A DNA stretch of 64,000 nt. Origin: Allomuricauda sp. (GTDB taxonomy: Bacteria > Bacteroidota > Bacteroidia > Flavobacteriales > Flavobacteriaceae). Under the pieces are notes generated by a model that saw only the letters and a list, made by a program, of their open reading frames with translations, did not search any database and was not told the DNA's origin. Made by a program: the position numbers and the translations under genes. The stretch lies in contig NZ_PABT01000014.1 in assembly GCF_002699205.1 (NCBI RefSeq), positions 372,001-436,000 of the forward strand, read 5' to 3'. Shown here piece by piece: positions 52,901 to 61,117 of this stretch (its first letter is position 1; every line of letters starts with the position of its first letter).

Positions 52901-53146
52901 GTCAATCTTAGGTTGAATGAGGGCATCCCTCTTAAACAAGCAGTAATAGAAGCTGGTGCCGTGCGTACCACACCTATCTTATTGACTGCTGGAACCGTTG
53001 TTATCGGGGCTTTTGTGATTTTGTTCGACCCTATTTTCCAGGGATTGGCGATATCACTTATGGGGGGGACAATAGTGTCAACCATTTTGACACTGTTGGT
53101 AGTGCCATTGGTTTATTATATGATTGAACGTAAAAATTACAGTTAA
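49952..53146 (+). CDS. RND-family inner-membrane efflux transporter
   Basis: 1064 residues with the 12-helix RND plan: first helix near residue 20, a large periplasmic loop, helices 2-6 with GIVVDDSIIIAENMHRHFKM (proton-relay Asp-Asp), second loop and C-terminal helices with GMIALAGIMVRNSVLLIDFV. It is closest in look to the HAE1/AcrB-like branch of Bacteroidota rather than metal pumps. The substrate is unknown; the regulon placement suggests export of a compound formed in sulfur or oxidative chemistry. Confidence 0.93.
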   Translation: MKDGLAGRIAKGFISSKLTVLLMIVFMVIGVYSSFLIPREEEPQIDVPMADIFVGYPGASPKEVESRITKPLEKIISNIKGVEYVYTTSMQEQGMAIVQFYVGEDIERSLVRLYDEINKHMDQMPEGVTMPLVKTRAIDDVPMLALTLWSEKYNDFQLREISGELINEIEKVNDVSITKKIGGRNRQLRVVVDKDKLAESGIDMLVVAQMIKANNQQMDAGNFLSNDTEFHISTGNFLKTKEDLENLIVGTKQRQPIYLKQVATVLDGPELPKNYVSLGFGAASEKAETYKSEYPAVTISIAKRKGADAMKIADVVLEKVDHLKKTLIPDDVHVEVTRNYGQTASQKVSELLMHLIGAIIAVTFVVMLAMGWRGGLVVFLSVPITFALTLLSYYVLDYTLNRITLFALVFVTGIVVDDSIIIAENMHRHFKMKRLPFKDAALYAINEVGNPTILATFTVIASVLPMAFVSGLMGPYMSPMPIGASIAMLLSLFVALTITPYLGYIFLREKDKKKKEEKKPVEIQDTFIYKAYSRFESPLIESKKKRWMFLGITFFLLIASVAMFFTKSVAVKMLPFDNKNEFQVVIDLPEGTTLERTSAVTKEIGAYLSTRPEVVNYQTYVGTSAPITFNGLVRHYDLRGGSNMADIQVNLVDKHDRSEQSHDIAKLLRPKIQELGKKYNANIKIVEVPPGPPVMSTIVAEIYGPDYDKQIALADKVKGILNNTTDVVDVDWMVEDDQVEYDFVVDKEKAMLYGVTPEQIVQVMAMAFREQPVSHIYREDSFDQIGIVLSIGEKDKSSLDEIKQLKIKSQQGNMVSVGDLVSVKEDVKAKSIYRKNQKRVVYVMSDMAGELESPVYAILGMTDKLNQLELPKGYSINELYMEQPQFEDDYTVKWDGEWQITLEVFRDLGIAFMGVIVIIYMLIVGWFQNFKAPVVMMVAIPLSLIGIVLGHWLLDAFFTATSFIGMIALAGIMVRNSVLLIDFVNLRLNEGIPLKQAVIEAGAVRTTPILLTAGTVVIGAFVILFDPIFQGLAISLMGGTIVSTILTLLVVPLVYYMIERKNYS

Positions 53147-53150
53147 GAAG

Positions 53151-53456
53151 ATGAAAATGATCATTGTTACCACGGTCGAAGAATATAAAAGCGAGGTGTT
53201 CAAATTGTTTAAAAAAGCAGGCGTGGAAAGCTTTAGTGGCTCCGATATCGATGGCTACAAAAAAGCAGCGCCCTTGATGTACACCAGCAGTTGGTTTCCC
53301 AGTGAACGGGGAGGAGCCGCCTCTAACATGTATTTTTCTTTTACCGAGGAAGAAAAAGTGACCGAATTGTTCAAATTGATAAAGCAATTCAATACAGAAA
53401 GTGAAACTACGAACCCGATTAGGGCAGTAGAAGTTCCAATTGAAAGAACCGTTTAA
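53151..53456 (+). CDS. Small PII-like alpha/beta protein
   Basis: 101 residues from ATG 53151, five bases after the RND stop. MKMIIVTTVEEYKSEVFKLF, then FSGSDIDGYKK and SFTEEEKVTELFKLIKQFN give a beta-alpha-beta plus beta-alpha-beta pattern like PII/DUF3240 proteins that accompany RND pumps or transporters. It may form trimers that bind the transporter. Function unknown. Confidence 0.65.
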   Translation: MKMIIVTTVEEYKSEVFKLFKKAGVESFSGSDIDGYKKAAPLMYTSSWFPSERGGAASNMYFSFTEEEKVTELFKLIKQFNTESETTNPIRAVEVPIERTV

Positions 53457-53468
53457 AAAAAACTTGAA

Positions 53469-53672
53469 ATGAGAAATAGATTAGTAAGGGGAATAGCAGG
53501 AACATTTATTTTGATAAGTTTGGCGTTGGCCGTATATGTGAATATGAATTGGCTTTGGTTTACTGCCTTTGTGGGGGCCAACCTATTGCAATCATCATTG
53601 ACCAAATGGTGCTTACTGGAGGATATTCTTAAAAAGTTTGGAGTATCCGATTCAGATAAAAATTGCTGCTAG
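53469..53672 (+). CDS. DUF2892 (YgaP-like) small membrane protein, second copy
   Basis: 67 residues: NRLVRGIAGTFILISLALAV, a second helix (FTAFVGANLLQSSL) and the Cys-bearing tail TKWCLLEDILKKFGV, ending NCC. The same family as 42598-42804; the tail cysteines may relay sulfane sulfur. In the operon just before the split YeeE/YedE genes. Confidence 0.88.
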   Translation: MRNRLVRGIAGTFILISLALAVYVNMNWLWFTAFVGANLLQSSLTKWCLLEDILKKFGVSDSDKNCC

Positions 53673-53735
53673 TATTGGACCTAGTTTGTTATTTGAGGCA
53701 TTTTCGTGACCTTTGCCTTCAAAAACCTCACGAAA

Positions 53736-54293
53736 ATGCTTTATCAACCTTGGCCTTGGTATGTAGCCGGGCCTCTTATTGCCCTGATCATGGCCCTATT
53801 GATCCTAATGGGCAAAAGATTTGGAATGTCCTCCAATCTTGACACCTTTTGCTCCATTGGAGGAGCAGGTAGGATTACGGATTATTTCAAAATAGATGTA
53901 AAATCGAAACGATGGAACCTTTTGGTGGTCTTGGGCTCTGCCATAGGCGGATTTGTTGGGGCAAACTTGCTCTCACCGAATCCTGCCGTGGATATTTCAG
54001 ATAAAACTGTGGCCAAGCTCCAAGAACTTGGTTTTGATAGTGCGGGAACCTCATATTTGCCCACGGAACTTTTTGGTATGGAGTCGTTGGCAGACCCAAA
54101 AGTATGGATTGTTCTTTTGGTAGCTGGTTTTCTGGTGGGTTTTGGAACCCGATATGCCGGAGGATGTACGTCTGGGCATGCTATTTCTGGTCTGAGTAAT
54201 TTACAGCTACCCTCTTTGATTGCCGTCATCGGATTTTTTATTGGAGGACTCATTATGGTCCACCTGTTGTTTCCCTTAATTTTTGCATCATGA
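53736..54293 (+). CDS. YeeE/YedE-type sulfur transporter, N-terminal half protein
   Basis: 185 residues from ATG 53736 (a GTG at 53706 is possible). Membrane helices with SIGGAGRI and the key motif RYAGGCTSGHAISGLSNLQL, whose Cys corresponds to the thiosulfate-handling Cys of TsuA/YeeE. The protein is only half of the usual YeeE length; the next gene supplies the other half. Probably imports thiosulfate or a related sulfur ion. Confidence 0.85.
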   Translation: MLYQPWPWYVAGPLIALIMALLILMGKRFGMSSNLDTFCSIGGAGRITDYFKIDVKSKRWNLLVVLGSAIGGFVGANLLSPNPAVDISDKTVAKLQELGFDSAGTSYLPTELFGMESLADPKVWIVLLVAGFLVGFGTRYAGGCTSGHAISGLSNLQLPSLIAVIGFFIGGLIMVHLLFPLIFAS

Positions 54294-54703
54294 AGAATCT
54301 GGCATATATCATTATAGGCTCTATTTTGGGTATAGTCTTGTACAAATCGGAAGCAGCATCATGGTTTAGGATTTATGAAATGTTCCAGTTTGATTCTTTT
54401 CATATGTATGGACTTATTGGCTCAGCATTGGTGGTGGGGATTGTTTTGGTCCAGTGGATAAAAAAATCCAAAATGAAGTCTTTCTCTGGAGAATCCATTA
54501 GTATTCCTGATAAAGAAAGATCTTTTTACAGATATATTATTGGAGGGACACTGTTTGGATTGGGTTGGGCGTTGGCAGGAGCCTGTCCAGGACCCATTTA
54601 TATTTTGGTTGGAGCAGGTTACTGGCCAATAATCATCGTATTGGTTGGCGCTGTGCTCGGAGCCTTTGTTTATGGGATTGTTCGACCCAAATTGCCCCAT
54701 TAA
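54290..54703 (+). CDS. YeeE/YedE-type sulfur transporter, C-terminal half protein
   Basis: 137 residues, coupled to the first half by an ATGA overlap. FGLGWALAGACPGPIYILVG contains the second conserved Cys (ACPGP) of YeeE-type channels. The split into two overlapping genes is common in Bacteroidota. Last gene of the RND/YeeE operon. Confidence 0.85.
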   Translation: MKNLAYIIIGSILGIVLYKSEAASWFRIYEMFQFDSFHMYGLIGSALVVGIVLVQWIKKSKMKSFSGESISIPDKERSFYRYIIGGTLFGLGWALAGACPGPIYILVGAGYWPIIIVLVGAVLGAFVYGIVRPKLPH

Positions 54704-54805
54704 GTGGGTTTGACGGGATATTTGGTAAAACAACGATAAATGAATGGTTTGTTGGTGGTAAGCCTCTAGCTTTGGTTGTCCAAACCTGCAGAATACTCCC
54801 AAACA

Positions 54806-55216
54806 ATGAAACTTACGACGTTTATCATTGATGATGATTTAGTTTCACAGTTTGCCACCCGCTACTGTATTCAACAATCTCATGCCAATTTTGATATTGT
54901 TACCTGCTCTAGTGGAGAAGAAGGGGTACAAGCTTGTTTTAGCTTTATTGGAGAACATAATAGGTTGCCCGATATTATCTTTTTGGATCTTGTAATGGAT
55001 GGTATGAATGGATGGGATTTTTTGGAAAACCTACTGAATTTGTTCAAAGGATATAAGCTTCCAAGTGTATATGTGCTTTCTGCATTCACAAATGCTACGG
55101 ATAGAACTATCGCCAAAAGACATGAATTGATTGCAGGCTATGTGGACAAACCTTTATCCCGTGCTTATCTGGAGAAAATCCTGAAAGAGGAAGAAAAAAA
55201 ACGAAATGTGGGATAG
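54806..55216 (+). CDS. Single-domain response regulator (receiver only)
   Basis: 136 residues from ATG 54806. FIIDDDLVSQFATRYCIQQS (acidic pocket), IIFLDLVMDGMNGWDFLENL (phospho-acceptor Asp), YVLSAFTNATDR and YVDKPLSRAYL (Lys). No output domain: it acts by protein contact, like CheY or Rcp1. Not part of the upstream operon by spacing (102 bases). Its kinase is not in the window. Confidence 0.88.
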   Translation: MKLTTFIIDDDLVSQFATRYCIQQSHANFDIVTCSSGEEGVQACFSFIGEHNRLPDIIFLDLVMDGMNGWDFLENLLNLFKGYKLPSVYVLSAFTNATDRTIAKRHELIAGYVDKPLSRAYLEKILKEEEKKRNVG

Positions 55217-55284
55217 CTCCAGATTTTCCATTGAAAAACATCTTAAATTGATTCCCAGGCTACGTAAAGTTTTACAAAAAAACA

Positions 55285-55292
55285 TATTTTTG
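55285..55292 (+). promoter_or_regulatory. -7 promoter element of tRNA-Arg
   Basis: TATTTTTG fits TANNTTTG, 18 bases before the tRNA 5' end. Confidence 0.6.
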
Positions 55293-55310
55293 CAATCCAT
55301 TTTCATGAAT

Positions 55311-55382
55311 GGCCCCGTAGTTCAATGGATAGAATAGAAGTTTCCTAAACTTTAGATGCAAGTTCGATTCTTGCCGGGGCTA
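55311..55382 (+). tRNA. tRNA-Arg (anticodon CCT)
   Basis: Acceptor arms GGCCCCG (55311-55317) and CGGGGCT (55375-55381) pair; anticodon stem GAAGT/ACTTT around TTCCTAA gives anticodon CCT; T-arm GCAAG-TTCGATT-CTTGC; discriminator A55382. No integrase or repeated 3' end is seen beside it. Confidence 0.95.
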
Positions 55383-55437
55383 CTTTTTGACTTCCGAATT
55401 ATTCTACACCATTGTAGCGCTATTAAATTTGACCAAG

Positions 55438-55785
55438 CTAAGATTGATTTTTTTCGATTGATCTTGTGTAAGAATACAATGCCACATAATTAATACCTGC
55501 TACCACAAGTCCTATAATGACAATGATCCCCGAGTGTATTAAGTTCAGAATAATAAAATTTTTACTGGCTCCTGATAATATAGAATACCACAGAAAGGGG
55601 CAAAATACTCCAACCAATGAAATATTGCGCCCTGTCTTTATGCCTGATCTATATAATTGTGTTTTGTTTTTGGAATTCTTATGGGTGTTTGGTTTGCTCT
55701 TGATCTTACCCATGCATTTCTTTCCTACAAGCGAATACGGACAAGCTTGAACAAGAGATTTGAAAAAATTAGAGAGAGATTGCAT
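55438..55785 (-). CDS. Small membrane protein of the ArsR-permease unit, unknown
   Basis: 115 residues from ATG 55785, ten bases after the permease stop (an ATG at 55824 would overlap it). A Cys pair (CPYSLVGKKCMGK), a basic stretch, then two hydrophobic segments (ISLVGVFCPFLWYSILSGAS and LIHSGIIVIIGLVVAGINYV). Same strand and unit as the permease, so probably an accessory membrane component. No family is recognised. Confidence 0.6.
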   Translation of the reverse strand: MQSLSNFFKSLVQACPYSLVGKKCMGKIKSKPNTHKNSKNKTQLYRSGIKTGRNISLVGVFCPFLWYSILSGASKNFIILNLIHSGIIVIIGLVVAGINYVALYSYTRSIEKNQS

Positions 55786-55795
55786 ACAATTTGTT

Positions 55796-56803
55796 TTAAA
55801 AGAAAAGGAAAAAGATAAAACCACCGACTATGGCCATTGTCATAACAGAACATACAAATGCGAATATCGCCTTGGGTTTCAACATGGAAGAAATGATGGC
55901 TATCTCTGGCAAACTCGCTCCTGTTCCCCCAATGATCAAGGCCATGGCCGCACCCATACTCATCCCCTTGACAATAAGAGCTTTTAGTATTGGGATAGCC
56001 ATTTCAATACGCAAATACAAGGGAACACCAATGACTGCCGCTATAGGTATGGCAAGGGGGCTATCATTGCCAAGATATTTTTCAACCCATGCGTCGGGTA
56101 CGAATACGGCAGAAACCGCACTGATCACCGCACCAAGTAAAACATAAGGAAAAATACGTTTGAACAATGCCCAGCCAAAAACAAATGCTTCTTTGAGTTT
56201 TGGGTTGGATTCACGCATTTGTCCACATGCCCCGGTATCTGGTGATGGCGTATCTGTGCACAGGTTTTGAGCGGTTCCACATGATGGCGCCGGATTATTT
56301 GGAACACCTTCACAATCAACCGTTGCTGGGGAAGCACAATTATTTGAGGCTTTTTTTGAATTTAAATCAATCCGTTTTACACAGTTTTTTATAGATGTCT
56401 TTCCCACAATACTGCCAAAAAACACGGAACCCCAAAAAACAATTAAGAAGTAAACCAATGCCACTTTCCATCCGAAAACACCAAAAATAAAACCAACAAC
56501 CACAAAATTGGCCAATGGTGCAGAAAGCAAAAATGAAAACACCATAGCAAAAGGGGCTCCCATTTCTATCATCCCCATGGATACCGGAACCATGGACGCA
56601 CTACAAAAAGGAGTAGGGATGCCAAGTAGGGCTCCCATTAAGCTACTATATTTTCCCGTTTTTGATAGCCGTTTTTGAAGTTTTTGCTGTGGTATATATG
56701 CTCTTATTAAACCTGTAATTATGGATACAAGGGCGATTATAAATACCAATACTACGCCTACGTGGATAAACTCGTCTAATGCTAAATTTAATTTTTCGTT
56801 CAT
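55796..56803 (-). CDS. ArsP/YraQ-type permease (DUF318)
   Basis: 335 residues. Two four-helix halves with LMGALLGIPTPFCSASMVPV, a family hallmark (Cys in TPFCSAS), and GGTGASLPEIAIISSMLKPK in the second half. The central cytosolic loop (about residues 155-205) is rich in Cys (NNCASPATVDCEG, SCGTAQNLCTD, GACGQM). ArsP members export organoarsenicals; others are unassigned. It lies downstream of an ArsR gene with matching operators before both genes. Confidence 0.88.
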   Translation of the reverse strand: MNEKLNLALDEFIHVGVVLVFIIALVSIITGLIRAYIPQQKLQKRLSKTGKYSSLMGALLGIPTPFCSASMVPVSMGMIEMGAPFAMVFSFLLSAPLANFVVVGFIFGVFGWKVALVYFLIVFWGSVFFGSIVGKTSIKNCVKRIDLNSKKASNNCASPATVDCEGVPNNPAPSCGTAQNLCTDTPSPDTGACGQMRESNPKLKEAFVFGWALFKRIFPYVLLGAVISAVSAVFVPDAWVEKYLGNDSPLAIPIAAVIGVPLYLRIEMAIPILKALIVKGMSMGAAMALIIGGTGASLPEIAIISSMLKPKAIFAFVCSVMTMAIVGGFIFFLFF

Positions 56804-56826
56804 GATGGTTGTTTAATAGTCTTTAA

Positions 56827-56848
56827 TATATGTGTCAAAACGCATATG
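56827..56848 (-). promoter_or_regulatory. Candidate ArsR operator before the permease
   Basis: TATATGTG-TCAAAA-CGCATATG: 8-6-8 architecture, 24 bases upstream of the permease start. Same layout as 57262-57283. Confidence 0.65.
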
Positions 56849-56909
56849 TTATTATAAAAAAAAGCAAATGCTTAATTTTTTCTCTATATAATGCCGAGAA
56901 ATTTGATTG

Positions 56910-57245
56910 TTATTTAGGTCGTTCTGCCAGTAATATTTTGCATTTATGTATTTCTTTGTTCATCTGTGATTCAGGAATTGTCTTTATGGTTTCTTGAATC
57001 AATTGCCTGAATTCACTATTAATTGGCGTTAAATAGTAAAATACCCACTTTCCTTCTTTTATCTCTTCTACCAACTTGGCTTTTTTTAATATTTTCAAAT
57101 GGCGCGATACATTATATTGATATTCGTCCAATACCTCTACAATTTCTGAAACGCATATTTTTTCATCGATGTTGGTTAGCAGCCATACGATTTTTAATCT
57201 TGTTGCATCCGATAGCGCTTTAAATATGTTAATGTATTCATCCAT
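56910..57245 (-). CDS. ArsR-family repressor
   Basis: 111 residues, winged HTH: YINIFKALSDATRLKIVWLL, KICVSEIVEVLDEYQYNVSR, HLKILKKAKLVEEIKEGKWV. The usual metal-binding CxC of helix 3 is reduced to one Cys (KICVSE), with one further Cys near the end (HKCKILL), so the ligand may not be As(III). It should repress itself and the permease through the two palindromes. Confidence 0.9.
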   Translation of the reverse strand: MDEYINIFKALSDATRLKIVWLLTNIDEKICVSEIVEVLDEYQYNVSRHLKILKKAKLVEEIKEGKWVFYYLTPINSEFRQLIQETIKTIPESQMNKEIHKCKILLAERPK

Positions 57246-57261
57246 TGATTTACAATTTCAA

Positions 57262-57283
57262 CATATGCGTTTTTGCGCATATG
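57262..57283 (-). promoter_or_regulatory. Candidate ArsR operator before the ArsR gene
   Basis: CATATGCG-TTTTTG-CGCATATG: perfect eight-base arms and six-base spacer, 17 bases upstream of the ArsR start. Confidence 0.75.
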
Positions 57284-57490
57284 AAAATAGGATTCAAATA
57301 TATAAAATAATATAAATACAAACACTAGGTTGATATTTTTGTTTTAGGGTTGGACTTCCCTGAAAAGAATTCGAGCAAAAAGTTCACAAATGGCAATTTT
57401 TTTGCAAAAAGTCAAAAATGTCATCATGAAAAGTGATGACATTTTGTTTTTCATACGATATCCAATAAAACAACCCTTAAAGATCATCAA

Positions 57491-58723
57491 ATGAAAACAA
57501 CTGCCATCCATCTTATTTTTCTTCTAACGCTGATATCGGCTTGCCGAAATAATAATACGACCCAAACCGACACCGACTTTGATTATTACGATAATGAGTA
57601 TGATGAAGGCTACACAACTGACTCCAATTTTGAAAATGAAGCGAACAACATTGCTAAATCTTACGAAACGGAATCAAAGTCAGGATTCTTTGAGAAGCTT
57701 AGTAGTAAGAAATTGAAGACCCATTATTTTAGGGATGCTCGAACAGGTTTGGTCGTTAGTAGTGCAGACTATCCATCAAATTGGGAGGTGATATCCAAGC
57801 CCAACTACACCATGGACCAAAAGCTCCCGGTTTTTTTGACACAAATACAAGGACCTAATAATTTGAAATCGTTCAATACCCCCATAAGGATTCATGTTTC
57901 GTATCAAAACCCGCAGACATATCAGTTCATGAAGAATTCTTATGGCGCCAACTTACACCGGGCCATGGTCAGTAATCAAAGAATTATCGAAGAAGAAGTA
58001 TTGCCACGAATGCAGAACACTGGATTCAAATTTATAGAGAATATCAGACTGCCGAAATTAGAAAACTACCTCCGGGAAAAAATAAGAGCAGAAAGTGGAG
58101 GTCAAGTTCGATTGGAGATGGTCGCAACAGTTTGGAAAAACAATACTGGCCAAAAAGCGCTGGCCACCGTAGGTAAACTTTACATGCAACAGCCATTGAG
58201 TATTATCGATACCATGACAATTTGGATGTACAGTACCGATTATATGTTTGTTGATGAAAATCACTTTTCCGAGACCATATCAGCTTTTGAGAATGCCCTG
58301 ATCAACTCAAAAGAAAACCCGGAATGGAAACAATATGTCGCTCAGTTAAATCAGCTACGCGCACAAAAAGCCGCTGTACAGCGTGAGATAAATATGCGAA
58401 ATAGACAAGCTGCGTTTGAAGCCCATCAACGGAAAATGAGAGGGATTTGGGCCGCTCAGGATGCTAACCATGCATCATTTATGAACCGAACATTTGGTTC
58501 GGGCAGTGATACGTCACAAAGAAACTTCGTGAACATGATCAACGAGGAGGAAACCGTTTACAATCCTCTGGACGGAAAAAATTATCAGGTAAATGCCGGT
58601 TCAACCGAATATTGGATGGATAGTGAAGGCAACTATATTAAAAACGATGACCTATTCTATAATCCCAACGGGGACATCAACCTCAACAATAGGGAGTGGA
58701 CCAAAGTTGGAAAGGCATTTTGA
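57491..58723 (+). CDS. Lipoprotein, unknown
   Basis: 410 residues. Signal peptide and lipobox LTLISAC; an acidic linker (TDTDFDYYDNEYDEGYTTDS); a globular part with DARTGLVVSSADYPSNWEVI; a charged helical segment (NQLRAQKAAVQREINMRNRQ, about residues 285-310); and a C-terminal YWMDSEGNYIKNDDLFYNPN motif rich in Asn/Asp. No family is recognised with confidence. Single gene, AT-rich flanks. Confidence 0.8.
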   Translation: MKTTAIHLIFLLTLISACRNNNTTQTDTDFDYYDNEYDEGYTTDSNFENEANNIAKSYETESKSGFFEKLSSKKLKTHYFRDARTGLVVSSADYPSNWEVISKPNYTMDQKLPVFLTQIQGPNNLKSFNTPIRIHVSYQNPQTYQFMKNSYGANLHRAMVSNQRIIEEEVLPRMQNTGFKFIENIRLPKLENYLREKIRAESGGQVRLEMVATVWKNNTGQKALATVGKLYMQQPLSIIDTMTIWMYSTDYMFVDENHFSETISAFENALINSKENPEWKQYVAQLNQLRAQKAAVQREINMRNRQAAFEAHQRKMRGIWAAQDANHASFMNRTFGSGSDTSQRNFVNMINEEETVYNPLDGKNYQVNAGSTEYWMDSEGNYIKNDDLFYNPNGDINLNNREWTKVGKAF

Positions 58724-58803
58724 TGACATTTTCAACATTAAAACTTTAACGGATAAAATCAGATTAAATAATTAAGAAATATAACCTCTTTATCATACCA
58801 AAC

Positions 58804-61020
58804 ATGAAAATTCCATACAAAAACTTCATATTGCCCCTTATTGTTCTTGCCCTCATTTTCGGCTGTAGCTCGAATGAGGATGCTAATGAATTGATAACAG
58901 ATGATGATGCCCACCAAAAAGACGAAGACCCTGTGGGTAGTGCGTTTGACATGGTGGATGTACAAGTCTTACTGCCCGAAGATTCCAGCGTGGATTTGAC
59001 CAATGGAACAGTGGTGTTATTGGGTGCCAATTCCGATATAGATGCCAATGGAACCGCAAGCCTGCCTTTAAACGGTGAAACCATTGAGGTAGCTTATCTG
59101 CTGGACGCGGACAATAATGTTTTACTCGCCGGATTTATTTCCGATGAAAGAAAGGAACTGTCGGTTGAAACCACCGCAGAAATCATGCTATATTATGCCC
59201 TCGGCTACTATTTATTACCGGATAGTGCAAAAGGAGCCTTTTTGAAAAGTGTTGGACAAGTTCCTGGCTTTTCCAACTTTGTTGAAGAGATTCAAACATT
59301 ATATATAGACAATCCCCTCATGTATAGCGAAGGAAGTTATGAATCTACTTTGCAGAACTTTTTGGATCAAATAACCTCAAAAAGTCCAACTGGGATTGAA
59401 AATCGCATTTTTTTCAACGATGAGAGCACAAAAAGCGGGGTAATATTGTCCAGTGTTGATTCAACGCGCATAAAGTTGCAAAATTCCTTGCCCAGAAGAT
59501 CCAATGTCATCATTTACAAAAAGAGTTATACCGATAGAAACGGTGATCTTTTTGATATTCCGGACTACACCTCCAGTACTTTGGAGAATTTTGAATTGGA
59601 GGCAGGCAAGACCAACAAAATAGAAACATTGGAATTGGGAAATTCGGTTCAACAAATAAATGCACAGCAAGCATCAATTGAAAATGTTGTACAAACAGAT
59701 CCAATTTTATTGCCAGTAAACCCCGCCACTGAATTTGTGGCAGAATACGAAGTTGTGGTCATTGGTTCAGGTCAGGACAATTCCGAAGATAGGAACATGA
59801 CCGAGGATGAACGTAACATCTATGCCGAAATCAATAAAAAAACATACGTTATCGACTATTTTTTACCAACGCTACTTGATATAAGTGGAAATAAATCATT
59901 ATTACCGCCCTTTGGCAGTGATAAAGAAGATGCCTTGTTCAATGCTGTGCTCCCCGTTCTTGAGGAATATCCTGACGTTATTGAAGAAGTTGTGGACAAC
60001 GAGTTCAAGGAAGCAACGAACATTTTTCTTCCAGCCTTGTATGAAGATATTAGATTGAGCAATGATTTGCGTACCATTTTACAGGATGTTTACAATATAC
60101 TATCAGGCAACGGTGATTTCCCCAATACTTTTATACAGGACCATGAGCTAATTGAAACCGGTTATCAAAGAACGAAGGTCATATTGGCCGTTGTTGACAG
60201 GAATATAAAAACAACAAATTACTATGCCAATTTCGGTAGTCTGCGCACAACGGCCTTTAATTTTGAAAGTTGGGACGTAAAATCTATAGATGCGGTGGTT
60301 GAGATGCAAAAGGATAATGTTGAACTCTGTTTGGGGCAAGCCACCGAGCTTCGGGTAACCGCAATTACCGATATCGAACCTGACTTGGAGGAATTCGAGT
60401 TTCATTGGAGTACATCTAACGAGTATGGAGGAAGGGTTCAGGATATTGCCGATGACCCCAACAATTTTGGCCAATCAATTATCACAAAATTGAACTATGT
60501 ATCTTATATCAGTACCGCACTGGAATCCGAATTAGGAAGTGGTGACAATAACGAAACAATAACGGTCATCCTGTATATACGGAATAAAAACACGGGTGAA
60601 TTAACAGAGGCCGGACGGGATACTATGACCGTGAACAATAAGAAAGGTTGTGAATCTTTTACCGTGTCATTTACAAGGCTACCCAATATTAAGGAAATCC
60701 CGAACTCTGGTTGTCCCAATAATATCAGTTATCAGGCTTTTAGTCCAATCCCATACGCCGCAGATTTTGCAGCTGTGGAAGGTGCCACGGGTTATAAAGG
60801 GATCATTACCTCGAGTAATGGTGTGGTGAACCAAGAAAGGGTATTGGATGAATCTCAATTAGAGGATATTGGAGACGGAATGTTAAGGTTTACCTCAGGT
60901 GTGGGAAGTATTATTATTTATGAAAGTTGCGATCAAGCAGAAGCCGAAGCGCGTGCGCAAGAAATGGTGGATAATATTTCCGTTGAACCTGCTAGTATAG
61001 AAATCACACCCATTTTTTGA
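58804..61020 (+). CDS. Large lipoprotein, unknown
   Basis: 738 residues. Lipobox ALIFGC; an acidic linker; carboxypeptidase-regulatory-like start (GTASLPLNGETIEVAYLLDA); helical middle; a beta-rich segment around residues 495-620 with VELCLGQATELRVTAITDIE, suggestive of an Ig-like domain. The tail (YESCDQAEAEARAQEMVDNI) is a helical end. 80 bases after the previous lipoprotein gene, same strand. Family not recognised. Confidence 0.8.
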   Translation: MKIPYKNFILPLIVLALIFGCSSNEDANELITDDDAHQKDEDPVGSAFDMVDVQVLLPEDSSVDLTNGTVVLLGANSDIDANGTASLPLNGETIEVAYLLDADNNVLLAGFISDERKELSVETTAEIMLYYALGYYLLPDSAKGAFLKSVGQVPGFSNFVEEIQTLYIDNPLMYSEGSYESTLQNFLDQITSKSPTGIENRIFFNDESTKSGVILSSVDSTRIKLQNSLPRRSNVIIYKKSYTDRNGDLFDIPDYTSSTLENFELEAGKTNKIETLELGNSVQQINAQQASIENVVQTDPILLPVNPATEFVAEYEVVVIGSGQDNSEDRNMTEDERNIYAEINKKTYVIDYFLPTLLDISGNKSLLPPFGSDKEDALFNAVLPVLEEYPDVIEEVVDNEFKEATNIFLPALYEDIRLSNDLRTILQDVYNILSGNGDFPNTFIQDHELIETGYQRTKVILAVVDRNIKTTNYYANFGSLRTTAFNFESWDVKSIDAVVEMQKDNVELCLGQATELRVTAITDIEPDLEEFEFHWSTSNEYGGRVQDIADDPNNFGQSIITKLNYVSYISTALESELGSGDNNETITVILYIRNKNTGELTEAGRDTMTVNNKKGCESFTVSFTRLPNIKEIPNSGCPNNISYQAFSPIPYAADFAAVEGATGYKGIITSSNGVVNQERVLDESQLEDIGDGMLRFTSGVGSIIIYESCDQAEAEARAQEMVDNISVEPASIEITPIF

Positions 61021-61117
61021 TTAGTGCGTGAACTATATCGAAGTTAAATGTGCTTTAGTCCTATAAATTCCAAAAGCAAATGAAATATTGTAAATTCCCC
61101 ATACTTTCAATAGAAGT

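Noticed and set aside
55311..55382. Integration site at tRNA-Arg
   Set aside because: No duplicated 3' end or integrase is found on either side within the window.
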